This document shows, piece after piece, positions 28,201 through 34,478 of a stretch of DNA of 35,004 bases. How positions within the stretch are numbered: position 1 is the first letter of the stretch; each line of letters starts with the position of its first letter. The stretch comes from Desulfurellales bacterium (lineage in GTDB: Bacteria > Campylobacterota_A > Desulfurellia > Desulfurellales > Hippeaceae). The notes beneath the pieces were generated by a model. It did no database searches. It saw nothing but the letters and a program-made list of their open reading frames with translations, and was not told the DNA's origin. The stretch is taken from NCBI GenBank assembly GCA_027064065.1, contig JAMOQJ010000097.1, forward strand, positions 1 to 35,004. Direction: 5' to 3'. The translations under genes were made by a program, and so were the position numbers.

Positions 28201-29310
28201 AAACTCTTCTGTAGAATATAGCTTCTTTTTACGCAAAACATCTTTTCCGGCTTTAAGAGTATTTAAAATCAAGTAATCGTTAAACTTTGAATATATTACA
28301 TCAAACTCTATATCATACTGTTTCAATGCAGCAAGCAGTTCGTTATCCAGTTTACTGCCTATATCTAATAGTAAAGATGCATCCTCATCACTATTATCAC
28401 CATCATCAATCTGTACGGTTGACGATGAATACTTATCTTGCAGTTCTGTTTCCTTGATAGCCACATATTCAACATTATTTTCTTCCAAAGCTTTTAAAAT
28501 CCTGGTGGTTATCTTTTTGCCAGCTGAAACCTTGACATCTCCAATCTCCAAGTCTTCATCGACTCTAAAACCGCTAATGCTTTTGTTTACTTTTACGTAA
28601 AACTTTCCATCTTCAAGCTTTATGTGTAGTTTATCGTAAAAAATATCCAGTATTTCTTCTTCTAAAAAACCTAAAGCCTGCAACAATATGGTAGCTGGAA
28701 ATTTTTTCTTTCTGTCTATTCTCGTATATAGAATGTCTTTTGTGTCAGTCTCAAATTCAACCCAACTACCGCGCTCAGGAATAATTTGGCCATAAAACTG
28801 ACCCTTCCCTGCAAACTCAGACACCTTTTTAAATATAACACCTGGAGAGCGATGAAGTTGGCCCACTATGACCCTTTCTACACCATTTATAATAAAACTA
28901 CCAGAGTCAGTTATTAAAGGAATCTCTCCAACATATATATCCTGTTCTTTAACATCGCTTACTTGTAATTTTTCACCCGTTGCTTCATCTAAATCCCAAG
29001 ATGTCAATCTAACCCTAATCGTTAAATTACCTGTATAGGATAAACCCTTTATTTTGCATTCATCAGGTGTAAATTTAGGCTCTCTTACTTCCCAATCAAT
29101 AAGCTCGAGTCTTAAGCGTCCGTGTATATCATCTATAGGAAAAATGGATTTGAGTACACTATCCAGATTTTTTTCTCTTTTTGAGTGTTTATTTAAAAAT
29201 TCTCTAAAGGAATCTACATTCAATCTTAGCAAATCAGGAATATCCAAAATCTTATCTACCTTGCTAAAATCAACACGCAATCTATAATCTAACTTTAGAG
29301 GCTTAGCCAT
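25219..29310 (-). CDS. rpoB: DNA-directed RNA polymerase subunit beta
   Basis: Forms the catalytic cleft with beta'. The 1363 residues are near the E. coli length (1342). The rifampicin region (about 525-565) reads S-Q-F-L-D-Q-T-N-I-L, S-H-K-R-R-L-S-A-L-G-S-G-G-L-T-R-E-R. The equivalents of D516, H526 and S531 are the sensitive residues. The equivalents of N518, P520 and P535 are T, I and S. C-terminal blocks include G-R-H-G-N-K-G-V-V and G-G-K-A-Q-F-G-G-Q-R-F-G-E-M-E. ATG start with GAGGTG upstream; it is separated from rplL by a terminator-like hairpin that polymerase must partly read through. Confidence 0.98.
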   Translation of the reverse strand: MAKPLKLDYRLRVDFSKVDKILDIPDLLRLNVDSFREFLNKHSKREKNLDSVLKSIFPIDDIHGRLRLELIDWEVREPKFTPDECKIKGLSYTGNLTIRVRLTSWDLDEATGEKLQVSDVKEQDIYVGEIPLITDSGSFIINGVERVIVGQLHRSPGVIFKKVSEFAGKGQFYGQIIPERGSWVEFETDTKDILYTRIDRKKKFPATILLQALGFLEEEILDIFYDKLHIKLEDGKFYVKVNKSISGFRVDEDLEIGDVKVSAGKKITTRILKALEENNVEYVAIKETELQDKYSSSTVQIDDGDNSDEDASLLLDIGSKLDNELLAALKQYDIEFDVIYSKFNDYLILNTLKAGKDVLRKKKLYSTEEFTLEELSKVYIHTLIRPGEHTSIEDAEKFFDSLFFSPERFDISLEGRIRLNETFGIDVPHEVRTLTKDDFIGIINQIVLLENGQVSPDDIDSLSNRKVNLVGEQLYKEVRSGLLRMQRLIKDRMIMRDLENLTPYDIINTKPVSVAIKDFFATGQLSQFLDQTNILSEISHKRRLSALGSGGLTRERAGFEVRDVHPTHYGRICPIETPEGPNIGLISSLAVYARINEFGFIETPYRIVKNGVVSNEIVYLTASKEKGHVIAQASAPIDKNGAFINDYVSARKSGEFIVVKKDEVDLMDVAPNQVTSVAAGLIPFLEHDDANRALMGSNMQRQAVPLMKPEAPLVGTGMEYEAAKYSRYAIMAKRAGRVIRVDKNIYISVKTDNGYEIDEYELKKFLRSNQDTCFSQVPIVDVGDWVEEGQVIADGPSMDKGELALGKNLIVAFIPWRGYNYEDGITISRKVVEEDMYTSIHIKEFSVYVRDTKFGPEEVTSDVPNASSETLKNLDKNGIVRIGAYVKPGDILVGKVTPKAETHYSPEEKLLRAIFGEKATNVSDSSLRVPPDASGIVLDVQILRRRGTPKNPREKEIIEYETQKMKRELNDKLELLKKLKKQQMAETIAKKKLQKDVKIGSKTYKAGQSVKTEELLKLDDKELIRLLPKDFDLDELNTHYKVMEKSIKDYHNDKIKNLEKESELPPGVMSAVNVYIATKRKLSVGDKMSGRHGNKGVVSKILPAQDLPFLEDGTPVDIVLNPLGVPSRMNIGQIMETHLGWLSKGLGKKIDELIRANKKDALRDLLRRVFNSKEAEKLIDSLSDEELDKYSKEWVNGVHFANPVFEGAKEDDIKYLQQLSDIKILKSDLRDGITGEKFLERVAVGVMYVLKLHHLVDDKVHARSIGPYSLVTQQPLGGKAQFGGQRFGEMEVWALEGYGASYALQEMLTIKSDDVSGRNKAYQSITKGRPIPLGGVPESFNVLVKEMQALCLDVELLKDIRRK

Positions 29311-29345
29311 TATTCACCTCGTTTTTTCTTTATTATGTTTTTTAG

Positions 29346-29384
29346 AAAAAAAAGGGAAAGAGACACTAATAGCCTCTTTCCCTT
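29346..29384 (-). terminator. Intrinsic terminator/attenuator between rplL and rpoB
   Basis: A perfect 11-bp stem, AAGGGAAAGAG / CTCTTTCCCTT (29374-29384 with 29352-29362), with an 11-base loop, is followed on the minus strand by six more T. It begins 20 bases after the rplL stop. In E. coli a partial terminator in the same gap lowers rpoBC relative to rplJL. The same role is likely here, because I saw no separate promoter between it and rpoB. Confidence 0.88.
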
Positions 29385-29404
29385 ATACCTACTATAAATT
29401 GCAA

Positions 29405-29794
29405 TTATTTAATCTCAACTTCAGCGCCTGCTTCTTCAAGTTTAGCCTTAAGCTGCTCTGCCTCCTCTTTGCTTACCTTCTCTTTTACAGCTTTCGGAGC
29501 TCCATCAACCAAAGCTTTAGCTTCTTTCAAGCCTAATCCTGTAATCTCTCTAACAACCTTAATTACCTGAATCTTCTTATCACCTGCTTTATTCAAAACA
29601 ACATCAAATTCAGTCTGCTCAGCAGCTGCTGCGCCTGCGTCTGCGCCTGCTGCCGGTGCTGCTGCAACAGCTGCTACAGGAGCAGCGGCGCTTACACCAA
29701 ATTTATCTTCCAATTCTTTAACAAACTCAGACAATTCAACAACTGTCATATTTTCAATAAAAGCAATAACATCCTCTTTTGTAATATCTGCCAT
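29405..29794 (-). CDS. rplL: 50S ribosomal protein L7/L12
   Basis: Multi-copy stalk protein that recruits translation GTPases. The 129 residues comprise an N-terminal dimerisation domain (about 1-33), an alanine-rich hinge (about 35-60) and the C-terminal factor-binding domain with [20 protein letters not shown] (about 74-93), all typical. It follows rplJ by 17 bases. A strong hairpin after it should set the level of rpoBC transcription below that of the stalk proteins. Confidence 0.98.
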   Translation of the reverse strand: MADITKEDVIAFIENMTVVELSEFVKELEDKFGVSAAAPVAAVAAAPAAGADAGAAAAEQTEFDVVLNKAGDKKIQVIKVVREITGLGLKEAKALVDGAPKAVKEKVSKEEAEQLKAKLEEAGAEVEIK

Positions 29795-29811
29795 CTTACA
29801 AAACCCCCTTA

Positions 29812-30333
29812 TTATTCATTTCCTTTTTTTTCTTCAATAGCCTTAAGTACATACATAAGCTGCCTAATGTTTCCTGCCAATACATTGACAAATCCCGTAA
29901 CAGGAGCCTTCATAGTGCCAAGCAACTGAGCAAGCAAAACCTCTTTTGGTGGTAGCTTGCTTAGGGCTTCAATCTGTTGTGCATCAACAATGCTGCCATC
30001 CAAAGAACCGACCTTCACTTTAAGCTTATTATACTCTTTAGCTTTAGCAACCAAAACCTTTGCTAATGCCGCAGGGTCATCAAAGCTCAAAGCATAGGCA
30101 TTCGTACCCTTCAGGTGCTCCTTGAGAGACTCCCATTGACTACCATCAATCGCTTTTGCAACTACACTGTTTTTAATAACATTGAATGTTGCGCCGATTT
30201 CCTTAACGCTGTTTCTAATATCTTCCATCTCTTTAACCGTCAAGCCTGTATAGTCTGTAACTATAATTGCGACGGCATCTTGTAGCTGCTCAGCAAGTTT
30301 TTCTGATAGTTCTAACTTTCTCTCTCTTCTCAA
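29812..30333 (-). CDS. rplJ: 50S ribosomal protein L10 (TTG start)
   Basis: Stalk base protein that binds 23S rRNA and carries L7/L12 dimers. It represses its own operon by binding its leader RNA. The 173 residues start [12 protein letters not shown]. The start codon is TTG, 6 bases after AAGGAGG. The only nearby ATG is out of frame and hits a stop after two codons. Motifs include V-T-D-Y-T-G-L-T-V (about 25-33), [11 protein letters not shown] and a C-terminal helix for L7/L12. A structured leader precedes it. Confidence 0.97.
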   Translation of the reverse strand: MRRERKLELSEKLAEQLQDAVAIIVTDYTGLTVKEMEDIRNSVKEIGATFNVIKNSVVAKAIDGSQWESLKEHLKGTNAYALSFDDPAALAKVLVAKAKEYNKLKVKVGSLDGSIVDAQQIEALSKLPPKEVLLAQLLGTMKAPVTGFVNVLAGNIRQLMYVLKAIEEKKGNE

Positions 30334-30420
30334 TACATCCCTCCTTTCTTAGGCGGGCCAAAAACTATTCAAGCCTCGTGCAGGCATAATTTAAAACCAA
30401 AAGGCTACCCGCAGTCTTTG
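30334..30420 (-). promoter_or_regulatory. L10-type ribosomal leader RNA
   Basis: The rplA-rplJ gap folds, on the minus strand, into an outer helix GCGGG (30408-30412) with CCCGC (30353-30357). It encloses two hairpins: AGCC-UUUU-GGUU, and GCCU-GCACG-AGGC (30373-30385). This three-way layout with the GCCUGC...GAGG segment resembles the leader bound by L10(L12)4 in many bacteria. The Shine-Dalgarno of rplJ lies just after the outer helix, so binding could block translation. The family match is from memory. Confidence 0.65.
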
Positions 30421-30439
30421 ACCTCTAAATTTTTATATA

Positions 30440-31138
30440 TTAACGCTGTATTGATTGCGCATCAATCTTAACACTTGGTGAATGGCTTGTTGCTATATAA
30501 AACGATTTTATATATCTTCCCTTGCTTGCAGCAGGCTTAGCTTTAATAATAGCATCGTATAGAGCAAGTATATTTTCTTTTAGTTTCTCATCTTCAAAAG
30601 ATTTCTTGCCGACACCCGCATGAATGTTTGCTGTTTTATCAACCCTAAATTCAATCTCACCAGCTTTTGCTCTTTTTACCGCATCTGCCACATCGAATGT
30701 TACTGTTCCGACTTTTGGGTTTGGCATTAGACCTCTTGGTCCTAAAACCTTACCCAACTTACCAACTATACCCATCATATCGGGTGTTGCAATCACCTTA
30801 TCAAAATCAAGCCATCCTTCTTTTGTAATCTTCTCTGCTAAGTCTTCTCCGCCTACATAATCAGCGCCCGCATTCTCTGCTTCTGAGAGCTTTTCACCCT
30901 TTGCAAAAACCAATACCTTTACAGATTTTCCAGTTCCGTTTGGTAATGAAACAGAACCTCTAACAACCTGATCGGAATGCTTCGGGTCCACTCCAAGTCT
31001 CATGTGAACTTCTACGGTTTCGTCATACTTGGCAAAGGCAATCTCTTTCAAAATAGAAATAGCTTTGTCCAAGTCATACTCTTTCAAATAATCATACTTC
31101 TTCAGCGCTTCTAAATATTTCTTTCCTCTTTTTGCCAT
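30440..31138 (-). CDS. rplA: 50S ribosomal protein L1
   Basis: Mobile L1-stalk protein that helps release E-site tRNA; in E. coli it represses the rplK-rplA mRNA. The 232 residues show [13 protein letters not shown] (about 38-50), the hinge with [23 protein letters not shown] and the terminal S-H-S-P-S-V-K-I-D. It lies 54 bases after rplK; that gap holds a small bulged hairpin (31160-31181). No terminator follows, and the transcript runs on into the L10 leader. Confidence 0.98.
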   Translation of the reverse strand: MAKRGKKYLEALKKYDYLKEYDLDKAISILKEIAFAKYDETVEVHMRLGVDPKHSDQVVRGSVSLPNGTGKSVKVLVFAKGEKLSEAENAGADYVGGEDLAEKITKEGWLDFDKVIATPDMMGIVGKLGKVLGPRGLMPNPKVGTVTFDVADAVKRAKAGEIEFRVDKTANIHAGVGKKSFEDEKLKENILALYDAIIKAKPAASKGRYIKSFYIATSHSPSVKIDAQSIQR

Positions 31139-31159
31139 CGCTAAATCTCCTTTTAGCTC

Positions 31160-31181
31160 CCACTAACCTTTAACGGTGTGG
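31160..31181 (-). promoter_or_regulatory. Small bulged hairpin between rplK and rplA
   Basis: On the minus strand CCAC-ACC pairs with GGT-(TA)-GTGG, leaving a two-base bulge and a six-base loop. L1 is known to bind short irregular mRNA helices near rplK/rplA, so this is a candidate target. I cannot match it to the L1 consensus, and it may be chance. Confidence 0.25.
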
Positions 31182-31192
31182 TAAATATATTT

Positions 31193-31618
31193 TTAAAACT
31201 CTTCTACCTCAACGCCCATATTCACAGCCGTTCCAGCTATGATTTTCATAGCCTGATGTACATCGTTTGTATTCAAGTCAGGCATTTTAATCTTTGCTAT
31301 ATCTTCCAATTTCTCTTTCGATAGCTTTCCTACCTTCTGTCTTGCTGCATCGCTTGAGCCCTTTTCAATACCCAAAGCCTTCTTAATCAAAGAGCTTGCA
31401 GGCGGTGTTTTTGTTATAAAATCAAAAGATCTGTCTTTGTAAACGGTTATAATTACAGGTATTATGTCGTTTTTATCCTTTGTTGCATCATTAAACTTCT
31501 TAACGAAATCCATTATATTAACCCCATGCTGACCCAATGCAGGACCAACAGGCGGTGCAGGAGATGCTTTCCCTGCTTCTATTTGAAGTTTAATCTGCGC
31601 CATAAACTCTTTAGCCAT
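31193..31618 (-). CDS. rplK: 50S ribosomal protein L11
   Basis: Binds the GTPase-associated centre of 23S rRNA and is needed for RelA activation in E. coli. The 141 residues start [18 protein letters not shown]. The proline-rich linker [16 protein letters not shown] (about 20-35) is the thiostrepton-site segment. The C-terminal RNA-binding domain includes A-L-G-I-E-K-G-S and [10 protein letters not shown]. It lies 13 bases after nusG. Confidence 0.98.
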   Translation of the reverse strand: MAKEFMAQIKLQIEAGKASPAPPVGPALGQHGVNIMDFVKKFNDATKDKNDIIPVIITVYKDRSFDFITKTPPASSLIKKALGIEKGSSDAARQKVGKLSKEKLEDIAKIKMPDLNTNDVHQAMKIIAGTAVNMGVEVEEF

Positions 31619-31631
31619 TTAAAAACTCCTT

Positions 31632-32174
31632 CTATTCTTCAACTTTTTCTACTTGGTTATAGTTTAACTCAACAGGAGTAGACCTACCGAATATGCTTAT
31701 CAATATCCTTAACCTTCCTTTGTCTACATCCACTTCCTCTATCGTACCGGTAAAATTGGCAAAAGGACCATCCAAAACCCTAACACTTTCTCCAGCTTCA
31801 AACGATACAGATAGCCTTGGAGATTCTTTAGATGTTTCGATTTTTTTGAATATATCGTCTACTTCTTTATCATCCAATGGAACGGGCTGATTCTTGTAGC
31901 CCACAAAGCCAGACACAAAAGACATTCTTTTAACTATGTTGTATAATTTATCACTCATCTTGGCTTTTATAAAAACATAACTTGGATACAAACACTTTCT
32001 AACCATTTCTTTCTTGTTGTTTTTCTTTATCTCTATAACTTCTTCGAATGGAACAAAAATATCTTCTATATCATCTTCAAGCCCTTCATTCTCTATTTTG
32101 TTTTTTAACATAGATTTAACCTTTTCTTCATATCCAACCTGCGTATGAAGGGCATACCACTTAAATTCGCTCAT
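31632..32174 (-). CDS. nusG: Transcription termination/antitermination factor NusG
   Basis: Processivity factor that binds the RNA polymerase clamp and links it to S10 or Rho. The 180 residues have the NGN domain (about 1-120), starting M-S-E-F-K-W-Y-A-L-H-T with K-C-L-Y-P-S-Y-V-F-I-K and F-V-G. A KOW domain at about 125-178 contains D-G-P-F-A-N-F-T-G-T-I and I-F-G-R-S-T-P-V-E-L. There are no extra domains. It lies between secE and rplK, the conserved secE-nusG-rplK order. Confidence 0.98.
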   Translation of the reverse strand: MSEFKWYALHTQVGYEEKVKSMLKNKIENEGLEDDIEDIFVPFEEVIEIKKNNKKEMVRKCLYPSYVFIKAKMSDKLYNIVKRMSFVSGFVGYKNQPVPLDDKEVDDIFKKIETSKESPRLSVSFEAGESVRVLDGPFANFTGTIEEVDVDKGRLRILISIFGRSTPVELNYNQVEKVEE

Positions 32175-32200
32175 TATATCTCTCTTTTTGAAGTATAAAT

Positions 32201-32383
32201 TTATTTAAACAAAGATTGAAGGCCTATCGAAAGAAAGTAATCAAGCACACTCAAAATGACAGCTACTATAATACTAAAAGCTAAAACCGATATAGTCGCT
32301 GAAGTAACTTCTTTCTTACCGGCCCAAACAACCTTTTTAAATTCTATCTTGACTTCTTCTAAAAAACTTAAAAACTTTTTCAT
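32201..32383 (-). CDS. secE: Preprotein translocase subunit SecE
   Basis: Small essential clamp of SecY. The 60 residues form the minimal single-span type: an amphipathic helix F-L-S-F-L-E-E-V-K-I-E-F-K-K-V-V-W (about 4-20) with the conserved W, then one transmembrane helix (about 31-55). The ATG is 10 bases after the encoded CCA end of tRNA-Trp. The spacer is TTAAATTATT, with no Shine-Dalgarno. No better start exists, because the conserved segment begins almost at once. After tRNA 3' processing the mRNA would be nearly leaderless. Confidence 0.95.
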   Translation of the reverse strand: MKKFLSFLEEVKIEFKKVVWAGKKEVTSATISVLAFSIIVAVILSVLDYFLSIGLQSLFK

Positions 32384-32393
32384 AATAATTTAA

Positions 32394-32470
32394 TGGCAGG
32401 CCAGGGAGGACTCGAACCCCCAACATGCGGTTTTGGAGACCGCCGCTCTACCAATTGGAGCTACTGGCCT
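32394..32470 (-). tRNA. tRNA-Trp (anticodon CCA)
   Basis: The 77 bases fold into a cloverleaf: acceptor AGGCCAG/CTGGCCT, discriminator G, encoded CCA, anticodon loop CTCCAAA flanked by GCGGT/ACCGC, and the TTCGAGT T-loop. It sits inside the tuf-rpmG-secE-nusG transcript, 3 bases after the rpmG stop and 10 bases before secE. RNase P and 3' maturation therefore should cut the mRNA on both sides. Confidence 0.97.
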
Positions 32471-32473
32471 ATC

Positions 32474-32623
32474 CTATTTCACCTCTTTATGTAAAGTATG
32501 TTTCTTACAATAAGGACAATATTTTCTTAATTCAAGTTTTTCCTTGTTCTGTTTTTTATCCCTTGTGCTGGTATAGTTCTTTCTTTTACATTCGCTGCAA
32601 GCCAACGTTACCATTTCACGCAT
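32474..32623 (-). CDS. rpmG: 50S ribosomal protein L33 (zinc-binding form)
   Basis: A 49-residue gene read directly: ATG at 32623, TAG at 32474. It starts M-R-E-M-V-T-L-A-C-S-E-C-K and ends H-K-E-V-K. C9, C12, C36 and C39 form the C+ zinc ribbon of L33. The first ATG has AGAGGGG 7 bases upstream. It lies between tuf copy 2 and tRNA-Trp, the tuf-rpmG-trnW-secE-nusG order seen in many bacteria other than E. coli. Confidence 0.96.
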   Translation of the reverse strand: MREMVTLACSECKRKNYTSTRDKKQNKEKLELRKYCPYCKKHTLHKEVK

Positions 32624-32627
32624 TACT

Positions 32628-33847
32628 AAACCCCTCTTACTCTATTATCTCTGTGATAACACCAGCACCAACAGTTCTTCCGCCTTCTCTGATAGCAAAG
32701 CGTGTCTCTTTCTCTAATGCTACAGGTGCTATGAGTTCAACTGTCATTTCAACATTATCTCCCGGCATAACCATCTCTACGCCTTCTGGGAGCTTTACCG
32801 TTCCTGTTACGTCTGTAGTTCTAACGTAGAATTGAGGTCTGTAGCCATCAAAGAAAGGTGTGTGTCTTCCGCCTTCGTCCTTTGTTAGAACGTAAACCTG
32901 AGCTTTGAATTTTGTGTGAGGAGTAATAGAGCCTGGTTTTGCTAAAACCATTCCTCTTTCTACTTCTTCCTTCTTTATCCCTCTTAAAAGAACTCCTACG
33001 TTGTCTCCAGCCATTGCATCATCAAGTATCTTTCTGAACATCTCTAAGGATGTAGCAACTGTTTTTCTCGTTTCTCTGAAGCCTACTATTTCTACTTCGT
33101 CGCCTGCTTTGATTACGCCTCTTTCAACTCTACCTGTTACAACTGTTCCTCTTCCTGAGATTGTGAAGATATCTTCGATTGGCATTAGGAATGGTTTGTC
33201 TGCATCACGGTCAGGTGTAGGTATGTATTCATCAACAGCATCCATAAGCTCTTCTATTGCTTTTGTCCATTCGTTTTCCTGTCCATCAGGAGTCTCAAGT
33301 GCTTTTAGAGCACTTCCTCTTATTACTGGGATATCATCACCTGGGAATTCATATTTGGATAGAAGTTCTCTAACTTCCATCTCTACAAGGTCAACCAACT
33401 CTTCGTCGTCAACCATATCTACCTTATTTAGGAATACTACTATGTATGGAACGCCAACCTGTCTTGCAAGAAGGATGTGTTCTCTTGTTTGTGGCATTGG
33501 ACCGTCTGCTGCTGATACAACAAGTATAGCACCGTCCATCTGAGCTGCACCTGTAATCATGTTTTTGATGTAGTCGGCATGCCCAGGGCAGTCAACGTGT
33601 GCATAGTGGCGTTTATCTGTTTCATACTCAACGTGAGCGGTATTTATTGTAACGCCTCTTTCTTTTTCTTCAGGTGCGTTATCTATATCGTTGTAATCCT
33701 TAAACTCTGCAGAGCCCTTAGATGCCAATACCTTTGTTATAGCTGCTGTTAGGGTTGTTTTACCATGGTCAACGTGACCTATTGTACCGATATTAACGTG
33801 TGGTTTGGTTCTGACATATTTTTCCTTTCCCATAAAAGGCCTCCTTA
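32628..33847. repeat. tuf direct repeat, copy 2 (1220 bases)
   Basis: Partner of 16444-17663, same orientation, offset 16184 bases. No difference was seen on reading. The repeat covers the tuf coding sequence with 9 bases after its stop and 14 before its start; flanks diverge at once. The interval between the repeats carries rpmG through fusA, including rpoB and rpoC. Confidence 0.93.
32637..33833 (-). CDS. tuf: Elongation factor Tu, copy 2 (tRNA-linked)
   Basis: Second EF-Tu gene, encoding the same 398 residues as 16453-17649 with no nucleotide difference seen. GTPase motifs and domains are as in the other copy. Context differs: it is the first protein gene after four tRNA genes and precedes rpmG, corresponding to the E. 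coli tufB locus. Only 22 bases separate it from tRNA-Thr(GGU). It is expected to be driven by the strong tRNA promoter at 34224-34251, so EF-Tu output comes from two units. Confidence 0.99.
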   Translation of the reverse strand: MGKEKYVRTKPHVNIGTIGHVDHGKTTLTAAITKVLASKGSAEFKDYNDIDNAPEEKERGVTINTAHVEYETDKRHYAHVDCPGHADYIKNMITGAAQMDGAILVVSAADGPMPQTREHILLARQVGVPYIVVFLNKVDMVDDEELVDLVEMEVRELLSKYEFPGDDIPVIRGSALKALETPDGQENEWTKAIEELMDAVDEYIPTPDRDADKPFLMPIEDIFTISGRGTVVTGRVERGVIKAGDEVEIVGFRETRKTVATSLEMFRKILDDAMAGDNVGVLLRGIKKEEVERGMVLAKPGSITPHTKFKAQVYVLTKDEGGRHTPFFDGYRPQFYVRTTDVTGTVKLPEGVEMVMPGDNVEMTVELIAPVALEKETRFAIREGGRTVGAGVITEIIE

Positions 33848-33855
33848 TTGTTTTA

Positions 33856-33931
<76 letters not shown>

Positions 33932-33948
33932 AACCCTAAAAATAAAAA

Positions 33949-34025
33949 TGGAGCGGGAAACGGGACTCGAACCCGCGACCCTCAGCTTGGAAGGCTGACG
34001 CTCTAGCCAACTGAGCTATTCCCGC
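33949..34025 (-). tRNA. tRNA-Gly (anticodon UCC)
   Basis: A 77-base cloverleaf with encoded CCA: acceptor GCGGGAA/TTCCCGC, anticodon stem TCAGC/GCTGA around loop CTTCCAA, T-loop TTCGAGT. Third of the array, in the place of E. coli glyT. Confidence 0.97.
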
Positions 34026-34041
34026 TCTCGCAAAGATTTAA

Positions 34042-34127
34042 TGGTGGAGAGGGGAGGACTCGAACCTCCGAAGGCGAAAGCCGGCAGATTTACAGTCTGC
34101 TCCCTTTGACCGCTCGGGAACCTCTCC
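34042..34127 (-). tRNA. tRNA-Tyr (anticodon GUA)
   Basis: An 86-base class II tRNA with encoded CCA: acceptor GGAGAGG/CCTCTCC, anticodon stem GCAGA/TCTGC around loop CTGTAAA, and a long variable arm (GGCTTTCGCC) as expected for bacterial tRNA-Tyr. Second of the array, in the place of E. coli tyrU. Confidence 0.97.
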
Positions 34128-34132
34128 ATAAA

Positions 34133-34208
34133 TGGAGCTGGCGAAGGGACTTGAACCCCCAACCTGCTGATTACAAGTCAGCTGCTCTACCGATTGAGCT
34201 ACGCCAGC
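34133..34208 (-). tRNA. tRNA-Thr (anticodon UGU)
   Basis: A 76-base cloverleaf with encoded CCA: acceptor GCTGGCG/CGCCAGC, anticodon stem GCTGA/TCAGC around loop CTTGTAA, T-loop TTCAAGT. First gene of the array, only 15 bases from the promoter -10, so the 5' leader is very short. It corresponds to E. coli thrU. Confidence 0.97.
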
Positions 34209-34223
34209 GTCAAGCGAAAACGG

Positions 34224-34251
34224 ATTATATATGAAAAATATAATATGTCAA
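34224..34251 (-). promoter_or_regulatory. Strong sigma-70 type promoter of the tRNA-tuf operon
   Basis: On the minus strand a perfect TTGACA (34246-34251), a 16-base spacer and a perfect TATAAT (34224-34229) are followed by CCG, then the first tRNA 15 bases later. Transcription should start about 7 bases upstream of the tRNA. The G+C at the start of the discriminator is typical of stringently controlled stable-RNA promoters; that control is inference. The DNA upstream (34252-34330) is A/T-rich and could act as an UP element. Confidence 0.9.
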
Positions 34252-34327
34252 TAAAAAAATACACATCAAATCAAAAGAAATGTGCAACAAAAATTTATAA
34301 AAAATCAATAGCGGAATTTAATAAAGA

Positions 34328-34379
34328 AAACAATAGAGCTTTTCAATAAATAATTCAATCTGAAGCTTTTTTATTGTTT
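34328..34379. repeat. Imperfect inverted repeat between divergent promoters
   Basis: AAACAATA (34328-34335) and TATTGTTT (34372-34379) are complementary. Inside them, AGCTT-tt-CA pairs with TGAAGCT, leaving a loop of about 15 bases. It lies between the tRNA promoter and the plus-strand gene at 34479. It could be an operator or a weak terminator. In such A/T-rich DNA chance is possible. Confidence 0.25.
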
Positions 34380-34443
34380 ATACAAAATTGAAGGCAACAT
34401 TAAAAAATATGCTAATGAGCTACTGCAGTCTACAAATTTTTTC

Positions 34444-34470
34444 TTGACAAAAATATGATTTTAATAGAAT
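34444..34470 (+). promoter_or_regulatory. Candidate promoter of the right-edge gene
   Basis: TTGACA (34444-34449) is perfect. TAGAAT (34465-34470) matches TATAAT at five of six bases, with a short 15-base spacer. Transcription would begin near 34477, only about two bases from the ATG at 34479. Confidence 0.45.
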
Positions 34471-34478
34471 ATCGTAGT

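Noticed and set aside
34209-34478. A hidden small RNA or gene in the 270-base gap before the right-edge gene
   Set aside because: Apart from two promoter candidates and a weak inverted repeat, I see only A/T-rich sequence, with no supported coding frame or stable structure.
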